Assembly (NCBI RefSeq): GCF_000026145.1 | Contig: NC_009445.1 | Coordinates: 4,092,001-4,156,000 of the forward strand | DNA: 64,000 nt | Reading direction: 5' to 3' | Source: Bradyrhizobium sp. ORS 278 | GTDB taxonomy: Bacteria; Pseudomonadota; Alphaproteobacteria; Rhizobiales; Xanthobacteraceae | In this document: in pieces, positions 35,490 through 44,431 of the stretch | How positions within the stretch are numbered: position 1 is the stretch's first letter | How the letters are laid out: the number at the start of each line of letters is the position of its first letter | Made by a program: the position numbers and the translations under genes | Notes under the pieces: generated by a model | What the model saw: only the letters and a program-made list of their open reading frames with translations | Database searches by the model: none | What the model was told of the DNA's origin: nothing

Positions 35490-36983
35490 ATGGAACATCC
35501 CAAGGTCAACATTCTCCTGGTCGACGACCAGCCCGCAAAGCTGCTCGCCTATGAAGTCATCCTGAAGGAGCTCGGAGAGAACCTCGTCGTCGCCACCTCG
35601 GGACGCGAAGCGCTCGAGATCCTGCTCAAGAACGAGATCGCCGTCATCCTGGTGGACGTCTGCATGCCGGAGCTCGACGGCTTCGAGCTGGCGCAGATGA
35701 TCCGGGAGCATCCGCGCTTCCAGAAGATCGCAATCATCTTCATCTCCGCGGTTCAGGTCAGCGATTTCGACCGGCTGCGCGGCTATGAGATGGGGGCCGT
35801 CGACTACGTGCCCGTGCCTGTCGTGCCCGAAGTGCTGCGGGCGAAGATCAAGGTCTTTGCCGAGCTCTATCGCAAGACCCGCGAGCTGGAGCATCTCAAC
35901 CTCGAGCTGGAGAATCGCGTGCGCGCGCGCACTGCCGAGCTGGAGAAGTCCACGGCTCAGCTGCTCGAAAGCGAGCAGCGCCGCAGCATGGCGATCGCCG
36001 CCGGCCGGATGGGCTCCTGGGATTGGGACGGCGTAAATGGCGATTGGATGTGGGACGAGGGCCAGTACCGGATCTTCGGCGTGACGCCGCAGAGCTTCGA
36101 GCTCAACAGCGTGAACATCATGGGCCTGCTGCATCCGGAGGACGCCGAGCGTGCGCGGCAGGTCGTCGCTGAATTCAGCCGGGGCGCGACATCGTACGAG
36201 GCCGAATTCCGGATCCTCAGGCCCAGCGGAGAGGAGCGATGGTGCGTCGGAACGGCGGCTGCCACGACGGACAAGGCCGGCCGCGTGATCCGCGTCAGCG
36301 GAGTCACCGTCGACATCACCGAGCGCAAGCGCGCCGAGGAGCGCCAGAACCTGTTGACGCGCGAAGTCGACCACCGCGCCAAGAATGCGCTCACGCTGGC
36401 GCAATCGATCGTGAGGCTGACCAAGGCCGATAGCGTGCGGACCTATGTCAGCGCGGTCGAGGGCCGCATCAGCGCGCTCGCGCGGGTTCACACCATTCTG
36501 TCGCTGTCGAGCTGGCAGGGCGCGGAGATCGGCCGGCTGGTGTCCGAGGAGCTGGCGCCCTATGCCACCGGCGGACAGGTCGCCTTCAGTGGCGCCGAAT
36601 TGCAACTCGAACCTGCGACGGCACAGACGCTTGCACTGGCGCTGCACGAGCTGGTGACCAACTCCGCCAAATACGGTGCGCTTTCGGTCCGCTCCGGCCA
36701 GCTGTCGGTGAAATGGACCATCGAAGAGGATCGCCTCGACCTTGTATGGATCGAGACCGGCGGACCGCTGGTTCACGTGCCGACGTCTCGCGGGTTCGGC
36801 ACCCGCAGCCTGATGGCCAGCGTCGAGAGCCAGCTCGGCGGCCGCGCGCTGTTTGATTGGCGTCCGGAAGGATTGATCTGCCGCCTTATCGTTCCGCTTC
36901 GCCCCGGCGCATCTCCGCCGGAGATGACCAGCGCTTTCGTGAAGGCCACGCCTGACCAGAACCGTCGGCGCGCTGCGAGTTGA
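35490..36983 (+). CDS. Response regulator-PAS-HWE histidine kinase
   Basis: A 497-residue protein. The receiver domain (about 5-125) carries the phosphorylatable Asp56 (ILVDVCMPELDG). A coiled coil follows (about 135-170), then a PAS domain (about 175-290) and an HWE-type kinase core with EVDHRAKNALTLAQS (His295), ALHELVTNSAKYGAL as the N box, and WIETGGP. HWE kinases usually lack a standard F box and drive partner receivers, including stress-response regulators in alphaproteobacteria. It begins 13 bases after the giant HAMP kinase stop, so the two are one transcript and probably one phosphorelay. The ATG at 35490 directly precedes the receiver. Confidence 0.9.
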   Translation: MEHPKVNILLVDDQPAKLLAYEVILKELGENLVVATSGREALEILLKNEIAVILVDVCMPELDGFELAQMIREHPRFQKIAIIFISAVQVSDFDRLRGYEMGAVDYVPVPVVPEVLRAKIKVFAELYRKTRELEHLNLELENRVRARTAELEKSTAQLLESEQRRSMAIAAGRMGSWDWDGVNGDWMWDEGQYRIFGVTPQSFELNSVNIMGLLHPEDAERARQVVAEFSRGATSYEAEFRILRPSGEERWCVGTAAATTDKAGRVIRVSGVTVDITERKRAEERQNLLTREVDHRAKNALTLAQSIVRLTKADSVRTYVSAVEGRISALARVHTILSLSSWQGAEIGRLVSEELAPYATGGQVAFSGAELQLEPATAQTLALALHELVTNSAKYGALSVRSGQLSVKWTIEEDRLDLVWIETGGPLVHVPTSRGFGTRSLMASVESQLGGRALFDWRPEGLICRLIVPLRPGASPPEMTSAFVKATPDQNRRRAAS

Positions 36984-36995
36984 CCCCGCCGCCGC

Positions 36996-39281
36996 CTAGC
37001 CCGCCGCGTCCCGCCTGATCCTGACCGGAACTGATTTGGCCGCTGGCACCTTGCTGCCCTCGGCGTAGTGCCATAGCGGAATCAGTCCGTTGCACTCCGG
37101 ATAGTAGGCGGCAACGCTGTAGCGCGGAATGTCGAACGCGACCACCTGGAGGCCGCCGAGCGACCGCTCCACACCGTCGTCGGCCACGGTCGAAAGGCGG
37201 ATCATGTCGCCTTGCGCCAAGCCGAGCTCGCCGATGTCTTGCACGTTCATGAACACAACCATACGGCCGCCGCTGACACCGCGAAAGCGGTCGTCCTCAT
37301 TGTAGATCGTGGTGTTGAACTGCCCGTCGGCACGCAAGGTCATCAACTGGAACACGCCGTTGCCCTGCTCAGGCGGATTCAAGGCAGCCTTTGGCACCGT
37401 GAAGTTCGCCTTGCCGGTCTTTGTCTTCCACTTGCGCTCACGTGCGCCGAGTGGACGTGGAAAGCCGCCAGGCTCGAAGAGCCGTACATTGAAGTCCTTG
37501 AATTGATCCGGATAGGTCTGCTCGATTGCATCCCTGATCAGCGCGTAGTCGCCAACCCATCTGTCCCAGTCCACGTTCGGATTGGGGGCCAGGGTTGCCT
37601 TGGCCAGTCCTGCGACGATGGCAGGCTCGGACAACAATCCTTCGGCGACCGGCTGGCGCTGGCCGCGCGAGCCGTGAATGCAGGTCGTGGAATCTTCCAT
37701 CGCCACGGCCTGCGGCCCGCTCGCCTGCCGATCGATCTCGATCCGGCCGAGGCACGGCAGCAGATAGGTGTGCTCGCCGGGGACGAGATGCGTGCGGTTG
37801 AGTTTGGTTGCGATCTGGACCGACAAGCGGAGCCTCGACCAGGCAGGCTCCATCAGCGAGGTCTCCGGCACCGCGCGCAGGAAATTTCCTCCAAGACCGA
37901 CGAAGCCCTTCACGTCGCCTTTGATGATCGCCTCGCAGGCGTCGACCGTGCTGAGACCATCCCAGCGCGGCGGCTCGAAATTGTAGAGCTCGGCCAGCCG
38001 GTCGAGCGGCACCAGCTTGGTCTTCTCGGAAATCCCGACCGTGCGCTGCCCCTGCACGTTGGAATGCCCGCGGACCGGCGAGATGCCGGCCCCAGGCCTG
38101 CCGATATTACCGCGCAGCAGCAGGAGATTCACGATCATCTTCGCAGTCTCGACGCCGTGGCGATGCTGCGTGATCCCCATGCCGTAATTGGCGATCACCG
38201 CATGCGCGGACGCGTAGACCTTGGCAGCTTCGAGAATATCAGTCCGGCCAAGCCCGGAGGCGTGTTCGATGTCGTGCCAAGCCGCCTGCCGGCAGTAGCT
38301 CGCGAAGTCATCGAAGCCGGACGTGTGCTGTTCGATGAAGGCAACGTCGAGAACCCGCGGCCCCTTCGTAGCGATCGCAGCGTCATCGGCCTCGATGACC
38401 GCCTTGCACAGCCCGAGCAGCGCCGCGCCGTCGCCGCCGACCCTGAGCTGATGGTATTGCGTGCTGATGCGCGTGCCGCCGGTCAGCACCATCTGGATCG
38501 GATTTTGCGGATTTGTGAACCGCTCCAAGCCACGCTCACGCAGCGGATTGAACGTGATGATGGGGACACCACGTTGCGCCGCCCGCTGCAGCGGATGCAG
38601 CATGCGAGGCGAGTTGGTCGTGGTGTTCTGACCAAAGAAGAGGATGCAGTCGGCCTTGTCGTAATCGTCCAGCAGCACGGTGCCCACAGGGACGCCGATC
38701 ACCTCCGGAAGGGCGACCGAGGTCGATTCATGGCACATGTTGGAGCTGTCGGGGAAATTGTTGGTGCCATACATTCGGCCGAACAGCTGGTACATGTAGC
38801 TCGTCTCGAGCGAGGCGCGACCCGACGTGTACATCACCACCTTGCGAGGATCGAGCGCCTTCAACTCAGCTCCGATCGCGCCGAACGCCTCGTCCCAGCC
38901 CACCGGAAGGTAGCGATCGCTCGCGGCATCGTAGCGCATCGGATGGGTCAGCCGGCCCTGCTCCTCGAGCTGATGGTCCGACCACGTTCGCAGCTCGGTC
39001 AGGGTATGCCGGGCGAAAAACTCGGGCCCGACGGTCTTGCCGGTGATTTCCCAGGCGGTGGCTTTCGCGCCGTTCTCACAGAATTCGAACGGATGCGGTT
39101 GTGCCGGCTTCGCCCATGAGCAGCTCACGCACATGAAGCCGCCAGGCTTGTTCTGCTTCAAGAGGATTTCGCTGCCAAGCAGCGTGACTTCCTCCTGAGT
39201 GAGGATACTCGCGACGGCGCGCACCGATCCCCAGCCGCCGGCAGGTGCGTTGTAGTCCTGAATCTTCGCCTTTTCACTCAC
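36996..39281 (-). CDS. FdhF/YdeP-family molybdopterin oxidoreductase
   Basis: A 761-residue cytoplasmic protein of the formate-dehydrogenase-like family (E. coli YdeP group, linked to acid resistance). The N-terminus has only a CVSCSW cysteine pair instead of a full 4Fe-4S set. The molybdopterin region includes MYTSGRASLETSYMYQLF, NMCHESTSVALPEVIG and FGQNTTTNSPRMLHPLQ; the C-terminal dinucleotide-binding domain ends with YYPECNGLIPLWHYAEGSK. No formate dehydrogenase partner subunits are adjacent, so the electron partner and substrate are unknown. The gene is convergent with the HWE kinase (12-base gap). Confidence 0.86.
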   Translation of the reverse strand: MSEKAKIQDYNAPAGGWGSVRAVASILTQEEVTLLGSEILLKQNKPGGFMCVSCSWAKPAQPHPFEFCENGAKATAWEITGKTVGPEFFARHTLTELRTWSDHQLEEQGRLTHPMRYDAASDRYLPVGWDEAFGAIGAELKALDPRKVVMYTSGRASLETSYMYQLFGRMYGTNNFPDSSNMCHESTSVALPEVIGVPVGTVLLDDYDKADCILFFGQNTTTNSPRMLHPLQRAAQRGVPIITFNPLRERGLERFTNPQNPIQMVLTGGTRISTQYHQLRVGGDGAALLGLCKAVIEADDAAIATKGPRVLDVAFIEQHTSGFDDFASYCRQAAWHDIEHASGLGRTDILEAAKVYASAHAVIANYGMGITQHRHGVETAKMIVNLLLLRGNIGRPGAGISPVRGHSNVQGQRTVGISEKTKLVPLDRLAELYNFEPPRWDGLSTVDACEAIIKGDVKGFVGLGGNFLRAVPETSLMEPAWSRLRLSVQIATKLNRTHLVPGEHTYLLPCLGRIEIDRQASGPQAVAMEDSTTCIHGSRGQRQPVAEGLLSEPAIVAGLAKATLAPNPNVDWDRWVGDYALIRDAIEQTYPDQFKDFNVRLFEPGGFPRPLGARERKWKTKTGKANFTVPKAALNPPEQGNGVFQLMTLRADGQFNTTIYNEDDRFRGVSGGRMVVFMNVQDIGELGLAQGDMIRLSTVADDGVERSLGGLQVVAFDIPRYSVAAYYPECNGLIPLWHYAEGSKVPAAKSVPVRIRRDAAG

Positions 39282-39311
39282 GATCCATCTCCGCGGCCTG
39301 AAAGCCCGGCC

Positions 39312-39336
39312 AACCCGTGACCGAGATGCAAGTTCC
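39312..39336 (-). promoter_or_regulatory. Possible EcfG-like promoter for the YdeP-like gene
   Basis: On the minus strand GGAAC (39336-39332), 16 bases, GGTT (39315-39312): three of four -10 bases match. It sits about 30 bases upstream of the start at 39281. The rest of the 285-base gap to 39566 holds nothing recognisable. Confidence 0.33.
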
Positions 39337-39566
39337 GACCCTCACGGGAGATTGCGCAGTGGCCGCAAGGAAGCGGCAGAGAGCAGGATCATCGGCAAAT
39401 TAGGAACGACGAGCCGTGGCGAGCGTCTTTTATCTGTCTCCGGCGGCGTTCCCCCATCTCGCTGGAGACACTCCGTGTGGACTGCGGCCCAGCGTTCGAC
39501 CCCTCGGGCGCTGGGCCTGTCCTTGGACGAGGCCAGGCAGGCTCCGGCCTCGTCCAAGACATCGCC

Positions 39567-40127
39567 TTAAGCGGCGCTCCGTTGCAGATGCCGGCCTTCC
39601 TTCACCTCTTCGATGATCTTGGCACTGAACGCTTCGAGATCGCCGGGATTGCGCGACGTGATGACGCCTTGGTCGACGACGACTTCCGCGTCCTGCCACT
39701 GGGCGCCGGCATTGGCGACGTCCGTCTTGATGGATTTATAGGACGTCATTTTACGCCCCTTCGCGATGCCGGTCTCAATCAGCAGCCACGGCGCATGGCA
39801 GACCGCAGCCACGATCTTCTTGGCATTGAAGATGTCCTTGATGAACTGCAGCGCCTTCGGCTCGAGGCGCAGCAGATCCGGATTGATCTGGCCGCCCGGG
39901 AGCACGATGGCGTCATAATCGGACGCTTGCGCCTGGTCGAGCGTCTTGTCGACCTTGACCGGCCTGCCCCAGTCCTTCTGGTCCCATCCTTTGATCTCGC
40001 CCGGCGCAAGCGAAACGATCTCCACCGTCGCTCCAGCCTGCGACAGGCGATCGCGCGGCACTTCCAACTCGGATTGCTCGAAACCGTTGGTCGCGAGGAT
40101 CGCAATCCTTTTTCCCTTGATGTCCAT
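39567..40127 (-). CDS. DJ-1/PfpI-family protein (type 1 glutamine amidotransferase-like)
   Basis: A 186-residue protein of the YhbO/PfpI stress group. It opens with KRIAILATNGFEQSELEVPRD (with the conserved Glu), followed by DAIVLPGGQINPD and the nucleophilic elbow VAAVCHAPWLLIE, then SYKSIKTDVANAGA. Members are stress-induced proteins proposed to be proteases, glyoxalases or deglycases; the true activity is debated. The ATG at 40127 matches the family start. Confidence 0.88.
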   Translation of the reverse strand: MDIKGKRIAILATNGFEQSELEVPRDRLSQAGATVEIVSLAPGEIKGWDQKDWGRPVKVDKTLDQAQASDYDAIVLPGGQINPDLLRLEPKALQFIKDIFNAKKIVAAVCHAPWLLIETGIAKGRKMTSYKSIKTDVANAGAQWQDAEVVVDQGVITSRNPGDLEAFSAKIIEEVKEGRHLQRSAA

Positions 40128-40163
40128 GACAGATGCTCTCGTTTTGGGTCGATGACGGCGGGC

Positions 40164-40189
40164 AACATTGCGCATGCGCCCATCGTTCC
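40164..40189 (-). promoter_or_regulatory. EcfG-like promoter candidate for the PfpI gene
   Basis: Minus strand GGAAC (40189-40185), 17 bases, TGTT (40167-40164). One mismatch in the -10 box. It lies 37 bases before the PfpI start and faces away from the perfect site at 40247 that serves the divergent gene. Confidence 0.35.
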
Positions 40190-40246
40190 GCAGCGATCGA
40201 TGGCCGATTGTCACAACTGGTCGATCGACCGAGTCGGACTGCAGAT

Positions 40247-40271
40247 GGAACCCCAGCGCTCCGATCCCGTT
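40247..40271 (+). promoter_or_regulatory. Perfect EcfG (general stress response) promoter
   Basis: GGAAC at 40247-40251, exactly 16 bases, CGTT at 40268-40271: a full match to the EcfG consensus of alphaproteobacteria. It lies 75 bases upstream of the GTG of the small gene at 40347. Confidence 0.6.
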
Positions 40272-40346
40272 TTCCCGTCGCGAGCAGCTTCTGGTGCCCG
40301 ACCGAGGACAAGCCGGGCGTGCTCTGTTGACGATCTGGAGTGTTCC

Positions 40347-40640
40347 GTGCCCTACGCTCTGTTTGAGAATGACGAAAGGCTGACGCGTCCGTTTCGAACC
40401 GAACGGGAGGTGTGGGAGGCTGCCGAGCAGGCCGATCTGGTCACCCTCGATACCCACGGCGAGAAGGTGCTCGACAACAATTTTGAGATCAAGCCGTGCG
40501 AAGCCACGGCCGACGAACTCGCGGCCGCTGGGCCGGATATCGTGTTGCCGGCTGCGAGAGACGATGCCGCAGGCGGGACAAGCCCGTTGCGAACGACGTC
40601 GCAGGCCACTCCCAAGAAAACCACGCCCTCTTCGAGCTAA
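40347..40640 (+). CDS. Small stress-type hypothetical protein
   Basis: A 97-residue protein from a GTG with GGAG seven bases upstream (VPYALFENDERLTRPFRTER...). A helical charged region (EVWEAAEQADLVTLD) is followed by KVLDNNFEIKPCEATADELA and a low-complexity Ser/Thr/Pro tail. No named family. The perfect EcfG promoter upstream suggests it belongs to the general stress regulon. Confidence 0.65.
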   Translation: MPYALFENDERLTRPFRTEREVWEAAEQADLVTLDTHGEKVLDNNFEIKPCEATADELAAAGPDIVLPAARDDAAGGTSPLRTTSQATPKKTTPSSS

Positions 40641-40757
40641 TCAGATGATCACCATCCGTCGTGGCGGTGAGAGTTGCGAACCGACACCTGACGTAGAACA
40701 TATAATGAACCAATAGCCGTCCGCCGGGTTGTTCTCGGCACGTGAACGGAGACTTCC

Positions 40758-40949
40758 ATGACCGAAAAACTCGAGAAGGATCCCAGAGACTGGGCTTCAG
40801 GCGACGACCCGATGACGGATGCGCAAGCGTCATATTTGAAGACCCTGAGCGAGCAGGCCGGGCGACCAGATCCGACGACGGACGTGCGGACCAAGGCCGA
40901 AGCATCCGTACTGATCGATGAGTTCAGACGCGCCGCCGGGCTGAACTAA
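40758..40949 (+). CDS. DUF3072 family protein
   Basis: A 63-residue protein with the DUF3072 core: WASGDDPMTDAQASYLKTLSEQAG, then LIDEFRRAAG. The domain resembles the short helical modules that precede or mimic SAP-like folds. Function unknown; common in rhizobia and actinobacteria. It follows the stress-type gene on the same strand after 117 bases. Confidence 0.82.
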   Translation: MTEKLEKDPRDWASGDDPMTDAQASYLKTLSEQAGRPDPTTDVRTKAEASVLIDEFRRAAGLN

Positions 40950-41061
40950 GGGAAAGCTATCGGTCGTTGACCGGTATCCGAATCCTGCCATGTCGAAGAC
41001 GGGCGTGTCGCGAATCAAGAGCCGCTCGGTTAATCTTTGCGCCCTTTCTAGGGAGTGCAGG

Positions 41062-41349
41062 ATGGTTGCGGATAGTGACAGCAGGGTTGCCTGGCATCGC
41101 GCTCAGCTGAAGAAGAACCGCGCAGCATTGAAGCAGATCGAGACGGCGCGGTTCACGGTCGGCGAGAGCGCGGATTGCAGGTCGATCGAGCGGACCAAGC
41201 GACAGGTCGCTGAACTTCAGCTCAAGATCCGGGAGTCGGAACAGGTGATCGGGCAGCACGACAAACAGGTACGACGTCCGCTCGCCACCGACTTGCGCAG
41301 CCTCTCAAACGTCGCCTGGCGCAACTGGACCGGCAACGGCCCGCGCTGA
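41062..41349 (+). CDS. Small coiled-coil hypothetical protein
   Basis: A 95-residue helical protein (SRVAWHRAQLKKNRAALKQIE, then TKRQVAELQLKIRESEQVIGQHD), largely a predicted coiled coil. GGGAG lies about six bases before the ATG at 41062. No family assigned. Confidence 0.55.
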   Translation: MVADSDSRVAWHRAQLKKNRAALKQIETARFTVGESADCRSIERTKRQVAELQLKIRESEQVIGQHDKQVRRPLATDLRSLSNVAWRNWTGNGPR

Positions 41350-41391
41350 CGAATGTGACCGGATTCTGATCGACCGATCGATCCATACGCA

Positions 41392-42882
41392 CTACTTGCT
41401 TGGCGCCGGCGCGCGCGGACTCGATGCATCCGCCGCGACAGTCCCGTCCTCCCGCGGCATCCACCGCCCCAGGCGCTCGTCGCTCCTGCGCAGGGCTTCC
41501 AGATCGATGCGTCCGTCCACCAACGCCCTTTTGGCGCAAGCCAACACACGATGGATTTGCGTGCCGTCATAAGCCACCAGCAGGATGTCGGCACCGCCGC
41601 TGAGGGACTCGACCACGGCCTCGCAGAGGTTCCGGCCGTAGATCGCGCCCATCACGAGATCGTCGGTGATGATGATGCCCTGGTAGTTCCAGCGCCCGCG
41701 GATCAGGCCGTCGAGCACGGCCTTCGAATGCGACGCCGGGCGCTCGCGATCGATCGCATCGACCACCACGTGCCCCACCATCATCGCTGCATCCGACTTG
41801 TCGAGCACACCGCGGAACGCCAGCCAATCCGACTGTTCCAGAATTTCCGCTGAGGTATCGAGCTCGGCAGAGAAATGATGCGTGTCGGCCGCAACGCGCC
41901 CGAGACCGGGGAAGTGCTTGACGGCGGCACGGACGCCGCTCGCTTCGAGTCCGCGGACATAACCGAGCGCAATGTCCGCCACGACGGCCGGATCGCTGGA
42001 GATCGCCCGGCGATTGATCAACGTATGGAAATCAAACCTGTTGTGTGTCCAGCGCGGGCGGAGATCGACGACCGGCGCCAAGTTGAGGGTGATGCCGGCG
42101 GCTGCCAAGGACCGACCCTGGCTCTTCCCCATCTCGAACGCCTCTTGCATGCGCCGCGCTGACGGCAGATCGGCCAGCGTCGCAAGGCCGGGCATGTTCG
42201 GCACGGCCGGCGACAAATGCGCAACCGAGCCCCCCTCCTGGTCGGCCGAGACCAGCAAGGGCGGCAGGCCGGCGCTGATCCGCTCGGCCTGTAGCCGCGC
42301 AATGTCGGCCTGCAGCTGGGCCGCCGTTCGCCCTCGCACATTGTGGTGGGTCACATAGACGCCGACGATCAAACCCTGCCGCGCGAGCGCAGCAGCGTCC
42401 TCCAACGACGTATAGCCGACCATGAAGTGCCGCCCGAGCAATTGCGCGACGTCGGGAGCCGTTCGGAACGTTTCATACTTCCGCCAGGCGAACATGAACT
42501 GCGTCGACGTCAGCGCGATCAGCGGGATGCACCAGGCGAGGACAAGCATCTTCCCGGGGAGACCGTGCCGCCATCGCCCGCCGAGCAGGAGCAGAAGCGG
42601 AGCGGCCAGAGCGATGATCAACAAGGCGGCGTGACCACCCCCGCGCAGGCGAACGAGATACGGCTCGTTGCTGTTGACCGTGATGACGATGAAGAGCAGA
42701 GCAAGAATCCAGAGGACGACCGTCCTGATACGCCCGAGCATGTGTGCAGCCGATGAGTCCGGAGGAAACAACGGCCTCTGCGTAACAATGCCGATCCGCC
42801 TGCGCCAGCGGCGGGCTCGCGCCTGCACGAATTCTGCAAACAAATCCTGAAATGCTGCAGGGCTGGTGGGCAGCGGCTGCAC
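41392..42882 (-). CDS. Membrane-anchored glycoside hydrolase family 3 (NagZ-like) protein
   Basis: A 496-residue protein if read from the GTG at 42882, or 449 residues from the ATG at 42741 just before the first membrane helix; the start is unsure. Two or three N-terminal hydrophobic helices precede the GH3 barrel: LLVSADQEGGSVAHLSP, the NagZ histidine motif KHFPGLGRVAADTHH, and the nucleophile region GIIITDDLVMGAI. NagZ is a beta-N-acetylhexosaminidase of cell-wall recycling; standard NagZ is a soluble cytosolic enzyme of about 340 residues, so the membrane-anchored form differs. It is divergent from a CreBC-like operon. Confidence 0.83.
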   Translation of the reverse strand: MQPLPTSPAAFQDLFAEFVQARARRWRRRIGIVTQRPLFPPDSSAAHMLGRIRTVVLWILALLFIVITVNSNEPYLVRLRGGGHAALLIIALAAPLLLLLGGRWRHGLPGKMLVLAWCIPLIALTSTQFMFAWRKYETFRTAPDVAQLLGRHFMVGYTSLEDAAALARQGLIVGVYVTHHNVRGRTAAQLQADIARLQAERISAGLPPLLVSADQEGGSVAHLSPAVPNMPGLATLADLPSARRMQEAFEMGKSQGRSLAAAGITLNLAPVVDLRPRWTHNRFDFHTLINRRAISSDPAVVADIALGYVRGLEASGVRAAVKHFPGLGRVAADTHHFSAELDTSAEILEQSDWLAFRGVLDKSDAAMMVGHVVVDAIDRERPASHSKAVLDGLIRGRWNYQGIIITDDLVMGAIYGRNLCEAVVESLSGGADILLVAYDGTQIHRVLACAKRALVDGRIDLEALRRSDERLGRWMPREDGTVAADASSPRAPAPSK

Positions 42883-42949
42883 GTGGCCGCGCCATGGTGG
42901 TCATCGGCCGGCACGTGCCGGCCGCTTCGCTGCCACAAGGGACCACCGC

Positions 42950-44431
42950 ATGACTGCCTCCGCCGAGCTGACGGCCGCTCCAGCCGCATCTGATTCCAGA
43001 TGGTTTAAATTCGCGATCGCTGTCGGCCTCGTCGGACTGGCCGACGCGTTGCTCTACAACGGCCGCCCCATCGGTCTGGCCTTGCCGCTGTTCCTCGGCG
43101 TCCTCGCCGCGACGAGCATCTTCGTCAATGTCGTCATGACGTCGCGCGCCCGGCTGATCGGAGCTGGCGTCCTTGTCGTCGCAGGCCTCGCGCCTGTCAT
43201 CGAGGATCTCAGCCTGCTGTCGTTTGCCGTCATGCTTGTGATGATCCTTTCGGCCGTTGCGTTCGCAACCGACTCATATGCGCGCGGATTTTGGCTGCCG
43301 CTGAGCGCGGCTCGGCAGTTGCTCCTGTTTGGACCATTCCGGCTCGTCCCGGACATGATCATGATACTGCGCGAGCACTCGCTGACGCGCGCACTGCTGA
43401 TATGGGGCCTCCCGCTAACATTCGGCGCCGTGTTTGCGGCGTTGTTCGCCGCAGCGAACCCGGTCATCGCGCAGTGGCTCGCGATCCTCAGCGCCGATGA
43501 CTCGGCATCGGAGCTGACAATGATGCGCGCGATCTTCTGGCTCTTGGCGCTGACCATGATATGGCCCTTCGTTCACCTGCGCTGGCGCCAGCGCATCGAG
43601 CCTCCGCAACCGGCGGTCGAACCCTCGCCCGGTCAGCCGCTATCCCTGCTCGCGATCGTGCTCGGACCTGCGACCGTGATCCGATCGTTGGTGCTGTTCA
43701 ACTTGCTGTTTGCGCTTCAGACCGTGCTCGACGGCGCGTATTTGTGGGGACATGCGGCGCTTCCGGGCGGCGTGACGTACGCGACCTATGCGCACCGGGG
43801 AGCCTACCTCCTGATCGTCACAGCCCTGCTCGCTGCCGCTTTCGTCATCGTTGCAAGTCGCAGCGAAAACATCGAAAGCGGATCGCCGCTCGTCCGCCCG
43901 CTGATCTATCTTTGGCTGGCGCAGAACGTGATGCTGGTCCTCTCCTCGATCCAGCGGCTGCACATGTATGTGGAGACCTATGCTCTGACTTACTGGCGGG
44001 TCGCGGCTCTGGTCTGGATGGTCCTTGTTGCCATCGGGCTCGTGCTCATCGTGTTCAGGATCGTGCTCGCCAAGCCGGTGTCATGGCTGATCCGCATGAA
44101 CCTGCTGATGCTGTCGGTGACACTTTACGCTTGTACGTTCGTCAATCTCGACGCCGCGATTGCCGACTACAACGTCGCCCATAGCCGCGAGGCAGGCCGG
44201 AGCGGACCGTCGATCGACAGCGATTACCTGGTCTGGCTTGGGCCACAGGCGCTGCCGGCGCTCGATCGGGCAATGCGGTTGATCCCCACGGATCGGCGGC
44301 TGGGGAGCAGCCGTGACCTTCTCCTGCGACAACAGGACATTCAGATGGAAGCCTGGCGCTCATGGAGCTTTCGTGGCTGGCGCTTGCAGCGCTATCTCGA
44401 TACACATCCTCTGTCGTCGAACCCCAGCTGA
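42950..44431 (+). CDS. DUF4173-type polytopic membrane protein
   Basis: A 493-residue protein with about ten to twelve hydrophobic segments (LPLFLGVLAATSIFVNVVM, ILSAVAFATDSYARGFW, YAHRGAYLLIVTALLAAAFV) and the DUF4173 pattern IQRLHMYVETYALTYWR near the C-terminus. The role is unknown, but it overlaps the downstream response regulator by one base (TGATG), so the three genes form one translationally coupled unit, with this protein possibly a signal input or output of the two-component system. AAGGGA lies eight bases before the start. Confidence 0.82.
   Translation: MTASAELTAAPAASDSRWFKFAIAVGLVGLADALLYNGRPIGLALPLFLGVLAATSIFVNVVMTSRARLIGAGVLVVAGLAPVIEDLSLLSFAVMLVMILSAVAFATDSYARGFWLPLSAARQLLLFGPFRLVPDMIMILREHSLTRALLIWGLPLTFGAVFAALFAAANPVIAQWLAILSADDSASELTMMRAIFWLLALTMIWPFVHLRWRQRIEPPQPAVEPSPGQPLSLLAIVLGPATVIRSLVLFNLLFALQTVLDGAYLWGHAALPGGVTYATYAHRGAYLLIVTALLAAAFVIVASRSENIESGSPLVRPLIYLWLAQNVMLVLSSIQRLHMYVETYALTYWRVAALVWMVLVAIGLVLIVFRIVLAKPVSWLIRMNLLMLSVTLYACTFVNLDAAIADYNVAHSREAGRSGPSIDSDYLVWLGPQALPALDRAMRLIPTDRRLGSSRDLLLRQQDIQMEAWRSWSFRGWRLQRYLDTHPLSSNPS

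Noticed and set aside
36996..39281. Formate dehydrogenase catalytic subunit
   Set aside because: No accessory subunits and only a CxxC pair at the N-terminus; the YdeP-type family fits better.
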